Under the pieces are notes generated by a model. It had not been told where the DNA came from, ran no database searches, and worked only from the letters and a program-made list of their open reading frames with translations. Below, piece after piece: positions 1 to 9,700 of a stretch of DNA of 64,000 nucleotides (positions are counted from its first letter, which is position 1; each line of letters starts with the position of its first letter). The stretch lies in assembly GCA_964019695.1 (NCBI GenBank), contig OZ026530.1, forward strand, positions 30,052,690 through 30,116,689, written 5' to 3'. This DNA comes from Loripinus fragilis (Eukaryota > Mollusca > Bivalvia > Lucinida > Lucinidae). Made by a program: the position numbers and the translations under genes.

Positions 1-514
1 AGGAAATAATGAATAAAAAGCGACGTAACACAAATGAAATATGTAAAGTTTACCACGAGATGACGTAAAATACAAGAGAATCTTAAATTTAAAAAAGGGA
101 TGCAATTTGACAATTATATAAAAAAGGCTTTTTTCAAGTTTCGATCCAGGTAGGTTTGTTCTGTAAGTTGCCACCTAACCACATTAATAAATCGGCATTA
201 TCTTGATATGCCTGTTGAAAGCATGAACAAGGTCGGAGTACTTCACGAAAACGCACGAACATCACAAATATTTGGGCAAAAATTAATCAGTCTCAAGTCA
301 ATTTGGGCAAACTATTGTGCTTTCAAAGATGCATAGTAATGGGGCTATTCTATTTTTCTTATAAACAGGTAAAGCATGATTTTTCACTGCTACGCGCATA
401 TGCAATAATCTGTGGTAGGTTCAATATAACTGTAAACTGAGACTACCTGCACGCCCAAAATCAAGGTAAACTTGCCAGTGTTTGTTTACATCGATTCTCA
501 TCTACTGTCCTTAC
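1..514. other. AT-rich flank, nothing recognised
   Basis: No gene, RNA or clear repeat structure is visible here. It lies upstream of the first inverted-repeat element. Confidence 0.5.
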
Positions 515-639
515 TAGATAAGTTCAAAGTGACGTCAGAGCATGTTTTGATTATTGGACATTGTCCATTGATGTAAATAGGTAAAACGGTTTTGCTAACT
601 TTGTACATTATATTCTTTTAACATTAGTATTTGTCACAG

Positions 640-718
640 TTGGGCTGGCGCGGTGGTAAGATCGTAGACCTCTGGCCCGAAGTTTTGCAATTTTGAAGGT
701 TTGAACCCCAATCACGGC
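640..718 (+). repeat. tRNA-like sequence (degenerate)
   Basis: An A-box-like stretch (TGGCGCGGTGGTAAGATC) is followed about 45 bases later by a B-box-like GGTTTGAACCCC. The acceptor stem does not pair convincingly, so this is a tRNA-derived pseudogene or SINE head, not a working tRNA gene. Confidence 0.45.
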
Positions 719-1163
719 ATATTTTTTTATCTTTGCTTTTTGATATTTATGTTTGTGAATAATGACCTGTATTATTTTCATCGGATATGACAGAAAACGA
801 AAAGCGGAAAGAAGGCGATGACCTGATGACATGTTTTGTAATACATGTAAGTCTACTCTCCTTACACTTTTTTTAGAAACAGCTGTTTTACAAAAAGGCT
901 TGTCGTTTACCACCCACTTACAAATTTGAGCTTTGCAGCAGTTGGTTTTCTATTAATCATAGAAACATTGATAATCATTTTACCTACGAAAAGGTCAGTT
1001 GTCTAAAATGGGTGTTACGAAAAAACTCACAAAAAACACACACAAAAAACACTCAAAGAATACTATAGTAAAAACATTTCAAATATAACAAAAATATGAT
1101 AAAAAGTCTTGTTTAAGCAATAATGATATTTAAAAATATCTCCTTCATGAAAAAAATCAATCG

Positions 1164-1256
1164 TGTGGGATTCGAACCCTCCCCCATTTTAAATCTCTCG
1201 TTAATAGATATAGATACAAATATTTGCCTCGGCTCAACCAACTGAGCTATGACGGC
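1164..1256 (-). repeat. tRNA-like sequence (degenerate)
   Basis: On the minus strand there is a strong A box (TAGCTCAGTTGGTTGAG) and a strong B box (GGTTCGAATCCCAC). The 5' acceptor arm (GCCGTCA) finds no partner 3' of the T arm and the spacing is too long, so it is a tRNA-like pseudogene or SINE head. Confidence 0.55.
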
Positions 1257-1506
1257 TTGGTATAATATTTCCGTATTTTGAAAAGCTTTGTCAGGTATTA
1301 ATGTATTTTTTTACCGTTAATAACGGTATAACCTGTATTACCTTCAAGTGTTGGTACGCTCTTTTACGTCACTTTGAACTTATCTATAGGCTACTATATC
1401 TTTGAAAGTATTGTATACATTCGTTTGTTTGTAAACATTGAAATCAAAACTTTAGGCTGGCATGTTCAGCAGTCAGGTGTAGTTTTGAAAACTATTTGAT
1501 ATCAGT

Positions 1507-1592
1507 TTGTATAGCTCAGTAGGTAGAGTCGCTGGCAGCAGAAAATCCATTTATTTTCCAATATGCGCAGAGTTCGAATCCCACCAATGCCT
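1507..1592 (+). repeat. tRNA-like sequence (degenerate)
   Basis: It has an A box (TAGCTCAGTAGGTAGAG) and a B box (GAGTTCGAATCCCACC) about 40 bases apart. Internal pol III promoter elements are recognisable, but no complete cloverleaf can be drawn. It differs from the neighbouring tRNA-like sequences, so it is not another copy of the same SINE. Confidence 0.5.
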
Positions 1593-1790
1593 TTGTTTTT
1601 TGTCTTCATTTTTAGTATATCATATTTCCACATGTATGCTTTAAGCATTACTGGAAAACAGTTTTAAAATTTATACAAAGAGACATTATCAAACACGAAA
1701 ACGCACATGAATGCATCAACTCAATAGGGTATGCATCGTTTGCTGTCATTAAAGCGATATTCAGCAACCAAAAAGGTTTGGAAATGATTA

Positions 1791-2038
1791 ATGCCTAGGT
1801 CACACATTCATGGACTGGACGCCGAATTAGCCACGGATACAATCCGGCATCATTCGTGGCAATCCGCATTGGTCCGTAGCTTTCCGTATTGCATCCGTAA
1901 TCATACGTAGTAGTACTTAATCAAACGTATATAGTGCATCAGTATCGGACTACGGAAATTGGCATTTCCTGGGTCATCCGTGAGATTTAATCCGTAGTAG
2001 AACCGGCGAGGTGATCTGTGAATGTACGACCTGGGCAT
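1791..2038. mobile_element. MITE with inverted ends
   Basis: A 248-bp element starts ATGCCTAGGTCACACATTCA and ends with the approximate inverted complement TGAATGTACGACCTGGGCAT. The interior is GC-richer than its surroundings and has repeated CCGTA/TCCGT words. There is no coding capacity. The flanks are TTA and AAG, so no clear target duplication is seen. Confidence 0.6.
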
Positions 2039-2096
2039 AAGAATTATATCTATATATAAATAAAGATAAAATATCGAAAAACAAAACCAAAAACAA

Positions 2097-2156
2097 GGTG
2101 CGGCGGCTCGCAACCTCCATGACAGTGGACAAGCGATCCATCCACTATGCTACGAA
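2097..2156 (-). repeat. Weak tRNA-like sequence
   Basis: The minus strand reads GTAGCATAGTGGATGGATCG, then a B-box-like GGTTGCGAGCCGCC with an inserted base relative to the consensus. This is only suggestive of a decayed tRNA-like element. Confidence 0.25.
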
Positions 2157-2159
2157 TTC

Positions 2160-3120
2160 TCCTTGTAATTGGTTTGTGCATATAACATTTTAGATGTAAT
2201 ACAATGCATGTATTATTATAAAAATAGTGAGTTAAAAATGACTTTGTTATTGGTAAATATTATTGTAAATACAGAATGTCAACATAGTCAAAATAGCGCT
2301 GCAGGACTTTAGTTATTTTGCTTGCGTTTTAAAGTTTAAATAATTAGAGGCTTAACATAATAAGAGTACAGTGACGTCACTAATTATAACAGTAATCGGA
2401 GAGGTCTATTGTCAGTAAAAGGTAGACAGGTAAACAAACGAGGATATTGGTAGTTATATCCTTACTAATGCATTAAAGCTATCATTGGGTGTCACGTGGT
2501 TAAGTAGCGATATTTACATATTCGAAGCTGTATTTTTTTCTGAGGGTTCGAAAAGCCTGTTCCAGAGCAAAGACTTACGTCATCCTAACATCACTGAATT
2601 ACGTTCATTTCTATATACGCAACTGTTGATGACGTCATTTTTTGTGACGGCCTAGAATGCGTATATGTAAAGTACAAAAGCCGTGCATCAACAGCGCGTG
2701 AATTGCCTGATTAATACATGGGTTTTCGCCGGTTAAAACATTGGTGTTAATAGCGTGCGACACGGGATTTTATGCAATAATTAAAGTTAAAATTAGTCTT
2801 CATCTACATCTACACAGTAGGTTGTGTAACGCTCTGGTGAGTTTGCTTTTTTCCGCAGGCTCACATGATCCTTTGATGCTCAGTATTGCGATAAAAATAA
2901 AAATCTCACTATGCTGACATTATTTTATGAACTTTTTATGTCATGTATATATTGAAATAAAATACTATTCGTAAAAAAGATTTTAAAATATAGAGATTGA
3001 AAAAAATTAATATTAAAAAATGTAAAGAAAAATACACAAAATAAGTTAGAATTAGAAAATACACAATGGAAATAGATCTAAATGAAAAAATAGAGCATAT
3101 TAATAAGCCTATAAAATGCT
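2160..3120. other. Intergenic, no gene seen
   Basis: AT-rich sequence. Around 2275-2345 it shares a short stretch (TTATTTTGCTTGCGTTTTA and following) with the family at 22110-22580. Otherwise I see only scattered TGACGTCA-like words and no structure. Confidence 0.4.
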
Positions 3121-3122
3121 AA

Positions 3123-3215
3123 ACAATGGGATTCGATCCCGTAACTTTTTACAAAGCTCACGAGCATATTATTACAGTTGCCTCTCTACCTACTGAGCCA
3201 CCCGTGGCTATACAT
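3123..3215 (-). repeat. tRNA-like sequence (degenerate)
   Basis: The minus strand has an A box (TGGCTCAGTAGGTAGAG) and a B box (GGGATCGAATCCCAT) separated by an over-long variable region. It is a fifth tRNA-like sequence in the first 3.3 kb, again with its own sequence. Confidence 0.5.
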
Positions 3216-3399
3216 GCCATGATAATTATTTATCGCTAAATCCGTACAATTGTTTTACCCGCAGTGTTATTATTTTTTCTGAATGAACTTGAACGAATGA
3301 ATAACGGTATTAGCTGCTACACCTGTTCACTATTGGACTCTATCCATGACGGACAATACTCTTACTGTGTGAGATCTATACTGTCTTTCCTTAGCTGTT

Positions 3400-3545
3400 A
3401 TGGTGTAAATGATACAGTCACCTTCGAATAGAATCACACCTCATTTTCAGTTTTACCTATGCCGGAAGCAGACCAGTCCTAATTACGCATTCATGAGGCG
3501 TCGCCTTTTTATATAACCAAAAAGTTCAATAAAATACACGTGTCT
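3400..3545 (+). repeat. Partial copy of interspersed repeat family (also 22110-22580, 27585-27975)
   Basis: It shares the segment running through GTAGACCAGTCCTAATTACG, CATTCATGAGGCGTCGCC and ACCAAAAAG-TCAATA with two longer copies downstream in the same orientation. The 5' part with the dyad found in those copies is missing here. Confidence 0.6.
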
Positions 3546-3604
3546 AAAATTAGTGGGGTCCAATGTGACTATTATAAAGATACAGTATAAACATAGTCAT
3601 AAAT

Positions 3605-3735
3605 TATTTGTTGGAATGTTCATGGAATCATGAATACTTCGGGTCTCTTGCAAAGTAAGTGAAGTCCGAAGGGCTTCACGTTAACTTTGAAAGAGACCCG
3701 AAAAATTCATGACACAATTCAATTTATTGCTTATC
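3605..3735. repeat. Foldback hairpin repeat (family also at 28085 and 28570)
   Basis: Outer arms (ATGAATACTTCGGGTCTC and inverse) surround inner arms (GTGAAGTCCGAAGGGCTTCAC as an imperfect dyad), so the single strand can fold into a long hairpin. Two related copies at 28085-28215 and 28570-28705 keep the pairing while the outer arm sequence varies. Confidence 0.7.
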
Positions 3736-3739
3736 TTTA

Positions 3740-4389
3740 CGTTTTATTATAGATATCTAAAATATATATATTTTTTATAATTTAGGAAACAAAACGGTTT
3801 TGTATTTAATATGTTATTGTATAAACGGTTTCGTCGGAGAGTAAACAGCTAGCGTGAACAGGGACAGCCAATGGAGCAAACAAGAGGCTTGTTTTGCGCG
3901 TGCGACCCGGGTGTGACTCGCTGTCAACACAACACCGGTGTCACTTATTGCGAATTAGTTCGATGTTCTAAGCGTGTTGCACGGCAAATGACCTTGACAT
4001 GTGACAATCAAATATGTGTCATTCATGAGGCTATGGACGGTTACAAAAATCTAAAGATTAACTAATGGCCTGCTTTGAAAATGTAAATATAGAGGTATAA
4101 CAAAAGGGTGTTAAGAAAGTTCGTTCCGAAGTAAAATTATATTCCGTTTATTTTAGCAATAATGTGTCTAATGACATAAATGTCACTAGAATTCTTTGAA
4201 GTCGACATACTTGATCAGAAATAAACAGAGGGATATTTAATCAAATATTTTGTCGCAGAAATAATGATATTCAAAATCAAGTACCCCTAGGAATTATTCT
4301 GATCGAGGAGCAAAATGGAGGGTATATAACAAAAACACATTGTCATGCAATGGCCATAGTGATAAAAAATACTTCCTAATGGTAAAAGC
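3740..4389. other. Intergenic, no supported gene
   Basis: A 64-codon open frame at 3871-4065 has no recognisable domain, and its 3' part overlaps a stretch related to repeats near 28480 and 34680. I do not call it a gene. Confidence 0.4.
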
Positions 4390-4890
4390 CGCAGTTACAC
4401 ACTCACGATCAGAGCTACGATTCACCCTGATGTGTCAAATCAAGAAGCATTGGCATGATTCTTAGTAGCAATGTCGTGATGCACAGGCTGAATCGTAGTA
4501 GTACCGTAGTGATTCTTGAAGAATTGTGGTGATTTGGGAACCTCGAGGACAACGCTACGACGAGTTTAAACCGTTTAAACTTGTCGGGGTGAATCGTGTT
4601 GGATTCTGGGCGTGGCCTAGATGGTAGCTCTACCGTAGCGGGATCGGGATCATTCCTAGTGGCACGGTGGTAGAATTCATCGTCATTATTGTGCATTCGG
4701 GGTTAATCGGGGTATCATCTGTCATCACCATTAACCCCCGACTCGTCCAGATTCATCCCGTTTCACCACGACCACAGTACAACTGTCCTACGGTTATATT
4801 GTGACGCGCGACCGTAGTAGCATCGTAGTAGCACCGTCATAAATCGTAGTGGATTCGTAGAGACACCGTAGGAACCGTCGCATACCCAGA
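4390..4890. repeat. Degenerate short-period repeat rich in CGTAGTAG-type words
   Basis: The words ATCGTAGTAG, ACCGTAGTG and GTAGCACCGTC recur in a locally GC-richer, non-coding tract. This looks like a decayed minisatellite or inverted-repeat element. The same kind of words occur in the MITE at 1791-2038. Confidence 0.4.
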
Positions 4891-4992
4891 AATGGAGGAC
4901 ATACTTACTAGGCGACTGCTTCGATATACCATTAAGTTAGGCGGTCAGAAAACAATGGGCCGGTATAGGAACTCTTACTTCATGGTCTTATA

Positions 4993-5210
4993 ACTCCAGA
5001 CTCAAGCAGTAATTCTCTTCAATTGCGGCCCTTTTCAAAATGGGAACTTCTTTAAAGGAAATAATTTGCTCTGAGGGGGGCGAATTCTTTCCTTTATTAG
5101 CAGGTCCTTATAGTAAGGAAAATCACTTTTATCACATTAAGTGACCTCCTTTGTATGTAACTATTTTTTTACGCACGTGCGGAACCTGCGTAATTGGTGC
5201 TACGCCAATG
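4993..5210 (+). repeat. Interspersed repeat, copy 1 (also 5698 minus, 26526 plus)
   Basis: It runs from TCAAGCAGTAATTCTCTTCA through CTTTTCAAAATGGGAACTTC to TACGCCAATG. A second copy lies inverted at 5698-5925, so the two bracket a 930-bp segment; a third copy lies at 26526-26738. The inverted pair could be the ends of one larger element or two insertions. Confidence 0.7.
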
Positions 5211-5587
5211 GATATCAAAGTTTTCTGAAGGACACATGTGCATGACTTGTCTGCAAAATGTTTCTATTCAACTAAAAGTCGCCGTATTTTCAAGATGGCG
5301 GTCATGAATTCAAAATGACAGCCGGAATAAATCCTTATACCCCAAACGCTAGTACAGAGGATACAAAACGGTGTCAATTTTCAACAAATTTGGCTTATCT
5401 TGAGAAAACATTTTAAATTGCAATCTGTTATTGTTTTAATTTTTGTCTCGCCTTTTCAGATTAGGGGTATATGAGGAAACATTGGGAAAATAACCGGAAA
5501 TTTACCTTTTTGTCCTCTACCATAATTGCACAAACACCTCTGTTTTGCCAAACAACAGAGTCACCAAAATATTAGAAAAAATTATTA

Positions 5588-6185
5588 TATTTAAACGACA
5601 TCACTGGTTTCAAATTCAAGATAATTTCACTGAACTGTTTCTCAAAATGCTCTTTACCAAAATTGATCCACCAAACCAAACAGAAGAGCCGAAAGACATT
5701 GGCGTAGCTCCCATTACGCAGTTACACACGTGCGTAATAAAAATAGTAATATATAAGGGAAGTCACCTGTGATAAAGTTTGTTTCCATACCACAAGGAAC
5801 TTCCCTTAAAGGAAAGAATTCGCACCCTCTGGGAACGAAATCTTTCCTTAAGAAAAGTTCCCATTTTGAAAAGGGACCCAAAAGAAGAGAATCATGGCTT
5901 GATCCAGTAGTCTCTCTTTGACGTGTGTAATATTGTTTTAAGAGTTCTGGCCACGCCATTGCCAGAGCTGAAACGACATCTCCTCCTGAACCACTGGTCC
6001 GAATTCAAAATAATTTCACAGAAATGTTCCTCAAAAAGCTCACTGCTGTAATTCACAAATGGTTTTGTTCCGTCGAACAAAACGACTGCCATAGCTGTAG
6101 ATAATATATATCTTTAAACGACATCTCCTCCCTAACCACTGGTCAATTTTAAATATAATTTCTCAGAAATGTTCCTCATAATGCC
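5588..6185 (-). repeat. Three diverged copies of a GGAACATTTCTGTGAAATTA-type repeat
   Basis: Copies at about 5588-5660, 5965-6045 and 6113-6185 share, on the minus strand, the words GAGGAACATTTCTG, AAATTAT and ACCAGTGGTTCAGGAGGAG. The same motif recurs on the plus strand at 19605-20275. It is a dispersed, loosely tandem repeat without a continuous reading frame. Confidence 0.6.
5698..5925 (-). repeat. Interspersed repeat, copy 2 (inverted relative to 4993)
   Basis: It starts CATTGGCGTAGCTCCCATTA and ends near TTGATCCAGTAGTCTC, the reverse complement of the copies at 4993 and 26526. Confidence 0.7.
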
Positions 6186-6416
6186 CATACAAAAATTGCA
6201 CAAACCGTTGTACGTCACTTTCTATATCGACGTGCGGTTGTTCGATTTTATCCTTCCCTCGGGAATGCCAGAGAGACTTGAAACAGCGGTAATATACAAA
6301 TTCTGATCTTTTCTTTCTCATACGCGGAAACAGGAGGCTTTGGCAGAGGGGTCCAACTTTGAAAACGTTGTTTATAGTTTGATGAGGGGAGGAAAGATCC
6401 AAATGCCACTATTAGC

Positions 6417-6484
6417 GGGCCATCATCGGCTGGCCAGCGAAACGCCATTTGAATGGCGTTTCGCTGGCGTACCGATGATGGCCC
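6417..6484. repeat. Near-perfect 68-bp hairpin
   Basis: GGGCCATCATCGG... is answered by ...CCGATGATGGCCC, with inner arms CCAGCGAAACGCCATT and AATGGCGTTTCGCTGG around a three-base loop. A related half (ATCGAAACGCCATTTCAATGG) is seen at 37532-37552, so this is a foldback repeat. It lies about 150 bp upstream of the first coding exon. Confidence 0.75.
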
Positions 6485-6572
6485 AACATTGAATGCTGGC
6501 TTGTCAGCTTTGTGATTTTAAAGGGATCCGGACCAGTATTGCGAAGAAACCCTACATTTTGTTATTTTCCAG

Positions 6573-6604
6573 GTGTGTGTGTGTGTGTGTGTGGGGGGGG
6601 GGGG
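6573..6604. repeat. (GT)n(G)n simple repeat
   Basis: About ten GT units run into a pure G tract, followed by TCCGGACCC, which is the end motif of the repeat family at 33497-33752. Confidence 0.85.
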
Positions 6605-6639
6605 TCCGGACCCTCTGTCCCCTCATGCTTTCTGTTCAT

Positions 6640-6760
6640 ATGATTGCAGGTTGCGAAGTATGTAGATGTTTAACACCGAGAGTAAGCGCTGCCTTCAAAT
6701 GGTTGCTGGTTGGTGCAGTGATATGCTTATTCCTGATTTCGACTGTCTCTTGGAGTTCGA
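6640..6760 (+). CDS. B3GAT: B3GAT-like exon 1: cytosolic tail and membrane anchor
   Basis: It encodes about 20 cytosolic residues ([16 protein letters not shown] after the start) and a hydrophobic segment [16 protein letters not shown], the signal anchor of a type II Golgi enzyme. The donor is TCGA|GTAAGT at 6761. One base is left over and joins CA of exon 2 to make a Thr codon, which supports the link. The start is uncertain. ATG at 6640 and ATG at 6625 are both in frame, but CCCCTCATGCTTTCTG and ATTGCAG just upstream also make a credible 3' splice site at 6649, in which case a further 5' exon would carry the start. Little sequence is conserved in this part of the family, so the call rests on topology, phase and position. 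Confidence 0.7.
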
Positions 6761-9700
6761 GTAAGTATTTTTTGATACTGTGCTTCCAAGATTTCAGTGG
6801 ACATCGTTTTTGGCGATTAATTTTATTTGCGCGGTTTGATGGCACAATTAACTTCAGGTACAGATAGTTTTTTTTTCAGTACAAAATGGTTAGTCAGCAA
6901 GGCTATATCATGATGCAATTTGTTCGTATTTGTGCAGATCTGCATTTTATGCTTTTCCACAAATGCTTTGTTTGTTTTCTTTGATTTGATTCTTTACGTC
7001 CCATCAACAATCTTTCAGTTAAACAGGAACAGGTCTTCCTGGGTTGAACCAGAACTAAGCTATGATAAATGAGTCTTGCTCATGGACCACAACGCAGTGA
7101 CACGGTGAGGTTCGAACTCGCGGCCTCTCGGTCTCGAGTAAAGCACTCTACAACTAAGCCACTGCGCTCCCTTCCCCAAATGCACCTTGTAAGTATTAAT
7201 TAACCACTTTTTACGGACCATTATACTATTTTATAAGACGAAGTAGCAGTACATTTCCGCAGGCTGGGTGTTTTTTTTTATCCATTTCGAAAGAGTTCCA
7301 CCCAGTTACAAGTGAGCCCATTTGACGTTTCTTTCACATACTTTGGTATGCTAGATAATAATGTGGCATTCCCAGCGAACTTGTCGCCTGTTCCTATGAA
7401 TTAAATCGCTTTATTATATAATCTATAAATAAACATCTTCTGATTGGCCCAGTTGCATATCCACTCGAGTCAATAAAACTACATATTGCATGGCTGGCCG
7501 GACGTGACGTTGCAAAGCACACGGCACGAGGTTATATTGACTGGCTTACGGGAAGTGACGTCAGAACGTCAAGTAATTTCGAATGATCCATCCGTAACGT
7601 CAACGTCTTAATGGTATAAAATGGCAGGAAATGCATAAGATAAATTTATTATATAATAAAACAATTGTTGACTTATGTTTCGGTAGACATGGAGTGTTAT
7701 TGAACAGTAAACTTTACCATATTGACCTCCGCTCCACGTCGGTCAATATGACGTTTACTGTTCAATAACACTCCATGTATACCTCAACATAAGTCAATAA
7801 TTGTAAATTATCACATGACGTCGCGTCTTGGAGTGATATAACGTCATGCAATAAAATCGATAAGCTACAAGTTGTTTACAGATTTCGTAACGTAACGTTA
7901 TAACTGCCATTCCTGCAAAGATGTCTATTCGTATAGCTGTTTAAACCCATTCTGAAATGAACGAAATTCCATGTTCAAATCAGGAGATTAACGTGCTGTT
8001 TGAACGTGGGTTTGAACTTGAAAATAATTAAAATTAGCTCTATGTTATTTGCATGACGCTATATACGGCAAGCGTTGCGGACCAGACTGATCATTTCGCC
8101 GATGTTTTTGTTCGCTCAAAAGTTGCGAACGATTTTGATGTTGTGACGACGTTATGGCTAATATATTCGGTCCCTAGAATCCCATTTTATTTTTATGTTA
8201 CAATACAGTTATTTTCAAGATGGCTGTCCCATTTTCCGTGGACAGCCGTTTCGAACTAAGTTCCTTCTACCCTCTTTAAAGATTAAAATATTGTCAACAA
8301 CCCTTTACAAATATGCTGTTTTGTTCCTTTGAAATTACAAGAAATGCATGATTATTTTTGTGATTTTACAGAAATGTAAGCTCCGGCAAAGTACTCACAA
8401 ACTATGTAAAGTTGGTGAGGGATTCACCGGAGCTTACACATCGTGATTCGCTGGAGCCTACACATCGATAAAATCCACAAAATAAAATTCATTCCTTTAA
8501 TAAACTTATTCTACAGCATGGTATCAGCACATAGAGAAGCTGCAGAGACAGAAGGATCGAATACCAGACTTGAGCCTACCCTTCATATATGTTGTAACTC
8601 CGACGTATTCACGACTGGTGCAAAAGGCAGAGCTGACAAGACTATCACAAACTCTACGTCTGGTGCCTAATTTACATTGGATTGTTGTTGAAGATTCCGA
8701 GCAAAAGACAAAATTAGTGACAACCTTTCTTATGCAGTGTCCAGTATCATATACCCATCTGAATGCGTTCAAACCTAGTGTACCATATCACGAGCGGGGA
8801 GTTCAACAGAGAAATGCTGGACTGAAATGGATTCGCGAGAATGTTGAAGCAGACGGCGTAGTTTATTTCGCTGACGATGACAATACTTATGATGTGCGAA
8901 TATTTGAAGAGGTAAGACCAATCGGGAAAGTCCGCCACAATTCGAGAATCGAATCATTGCTCGGGTGTACATGTATATAAGGAGCATTACGCGTAGTACT
9001 ATGTACCAAAAAGCTCCATTTTGTTAGCCGGAACTGGCGTTTTGAAAAATAGTTATGTAGCATGTGGGTTCAGCTCTATTTAAATTAATTATTCTGATTA
9101 TCCGAAAAGCTTATTCAGCAGATTAAAAGATTTTTAAGTATTTTTTAATAAGATATCGCTATAGCAATATTTCATTGAAAAATCATAAACTTCATTTATA
9201 GCCGTTTGTTTTGCTTCAATCACACTTGTTATTGTGTTAACAGGGTTTCTGTGACGTCAGCGTCACGTAATATAACGTCAGCTTCACGTTATCACCGTGT
9301 TATCAAAGTAGATCCTCAATGTACATCCGTGGTCTGATTCCACGAAATTTCGCGGAATTGGCCAAGGTAAAAAGTGTACTTTGCTTTTTACCAGTATAAT
9401 TACAAATCAGTACACGAATTCAATATATTTCGTATTTGTCTCCCAACACCTGTATCCTAACATAGAGGAGAGATATATTTCTTTAAGGTGATATTGAAAA
9501 TAAATGGGCTTGTTATTCTGTTATTGACAAAAATGACCGTACTTCAATGTACGTACCTCGGACCCAGTAAACCCGGACTGGTCACTGACATATATTGGAA
9601 AAACATTGTCGAGGCTGAGCTTTCAAAACTGAAGTATGTTGAAGATTAAACAATCATATCTGCATTATTTCTCTGCAAATCTGTGATTTTTCTTCAAAAA

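Larger units (their letters stand above)
515..1386. mobile_element. Non-autonomous DNA transposon with perfect terminal inverted repeats
   Basis: The ends are a perfect 21-bp inverted repeat: positions 515-535 (core GATAAGTTCAAAGTGACGT) and 1366-1386. Both copies are bordered by TA, as expected for Tc1/mariner-type insertion at TA. The 870-bp interior has no transposase, so a missing autonomous partner must have moved it. It contains two tRNA-like sequences in opposite orientation (640-718 plus, 1164-1256 minus). The repeat is seen directly; the superfamily is inferred. Confidence 0.7.
6761..8516 (+). other. Intron 1
   Basis: It holds a minus-strand SINE (6968-7171), a 144-bp hairpin (7661-7804) and an inverted fragment of the repeat copied at 10075 and 10850 (7905-8150). 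The 3' end TTATTCTACAG is a good acceptor. Nothing else is seen. Confidence 0.75.

Noticed and set aside
1164..1592. Functional tRNA genes
   Set aside because: Promoter boxes are present but acceptor stems do not pair and variable regions are too long.
5698..6448. Several overlapping minus-strand frames as exons
   Set aside because: They fall in the interspersed repeats at 5588-6185 and the hairpin at 6417, with no consistent domain.
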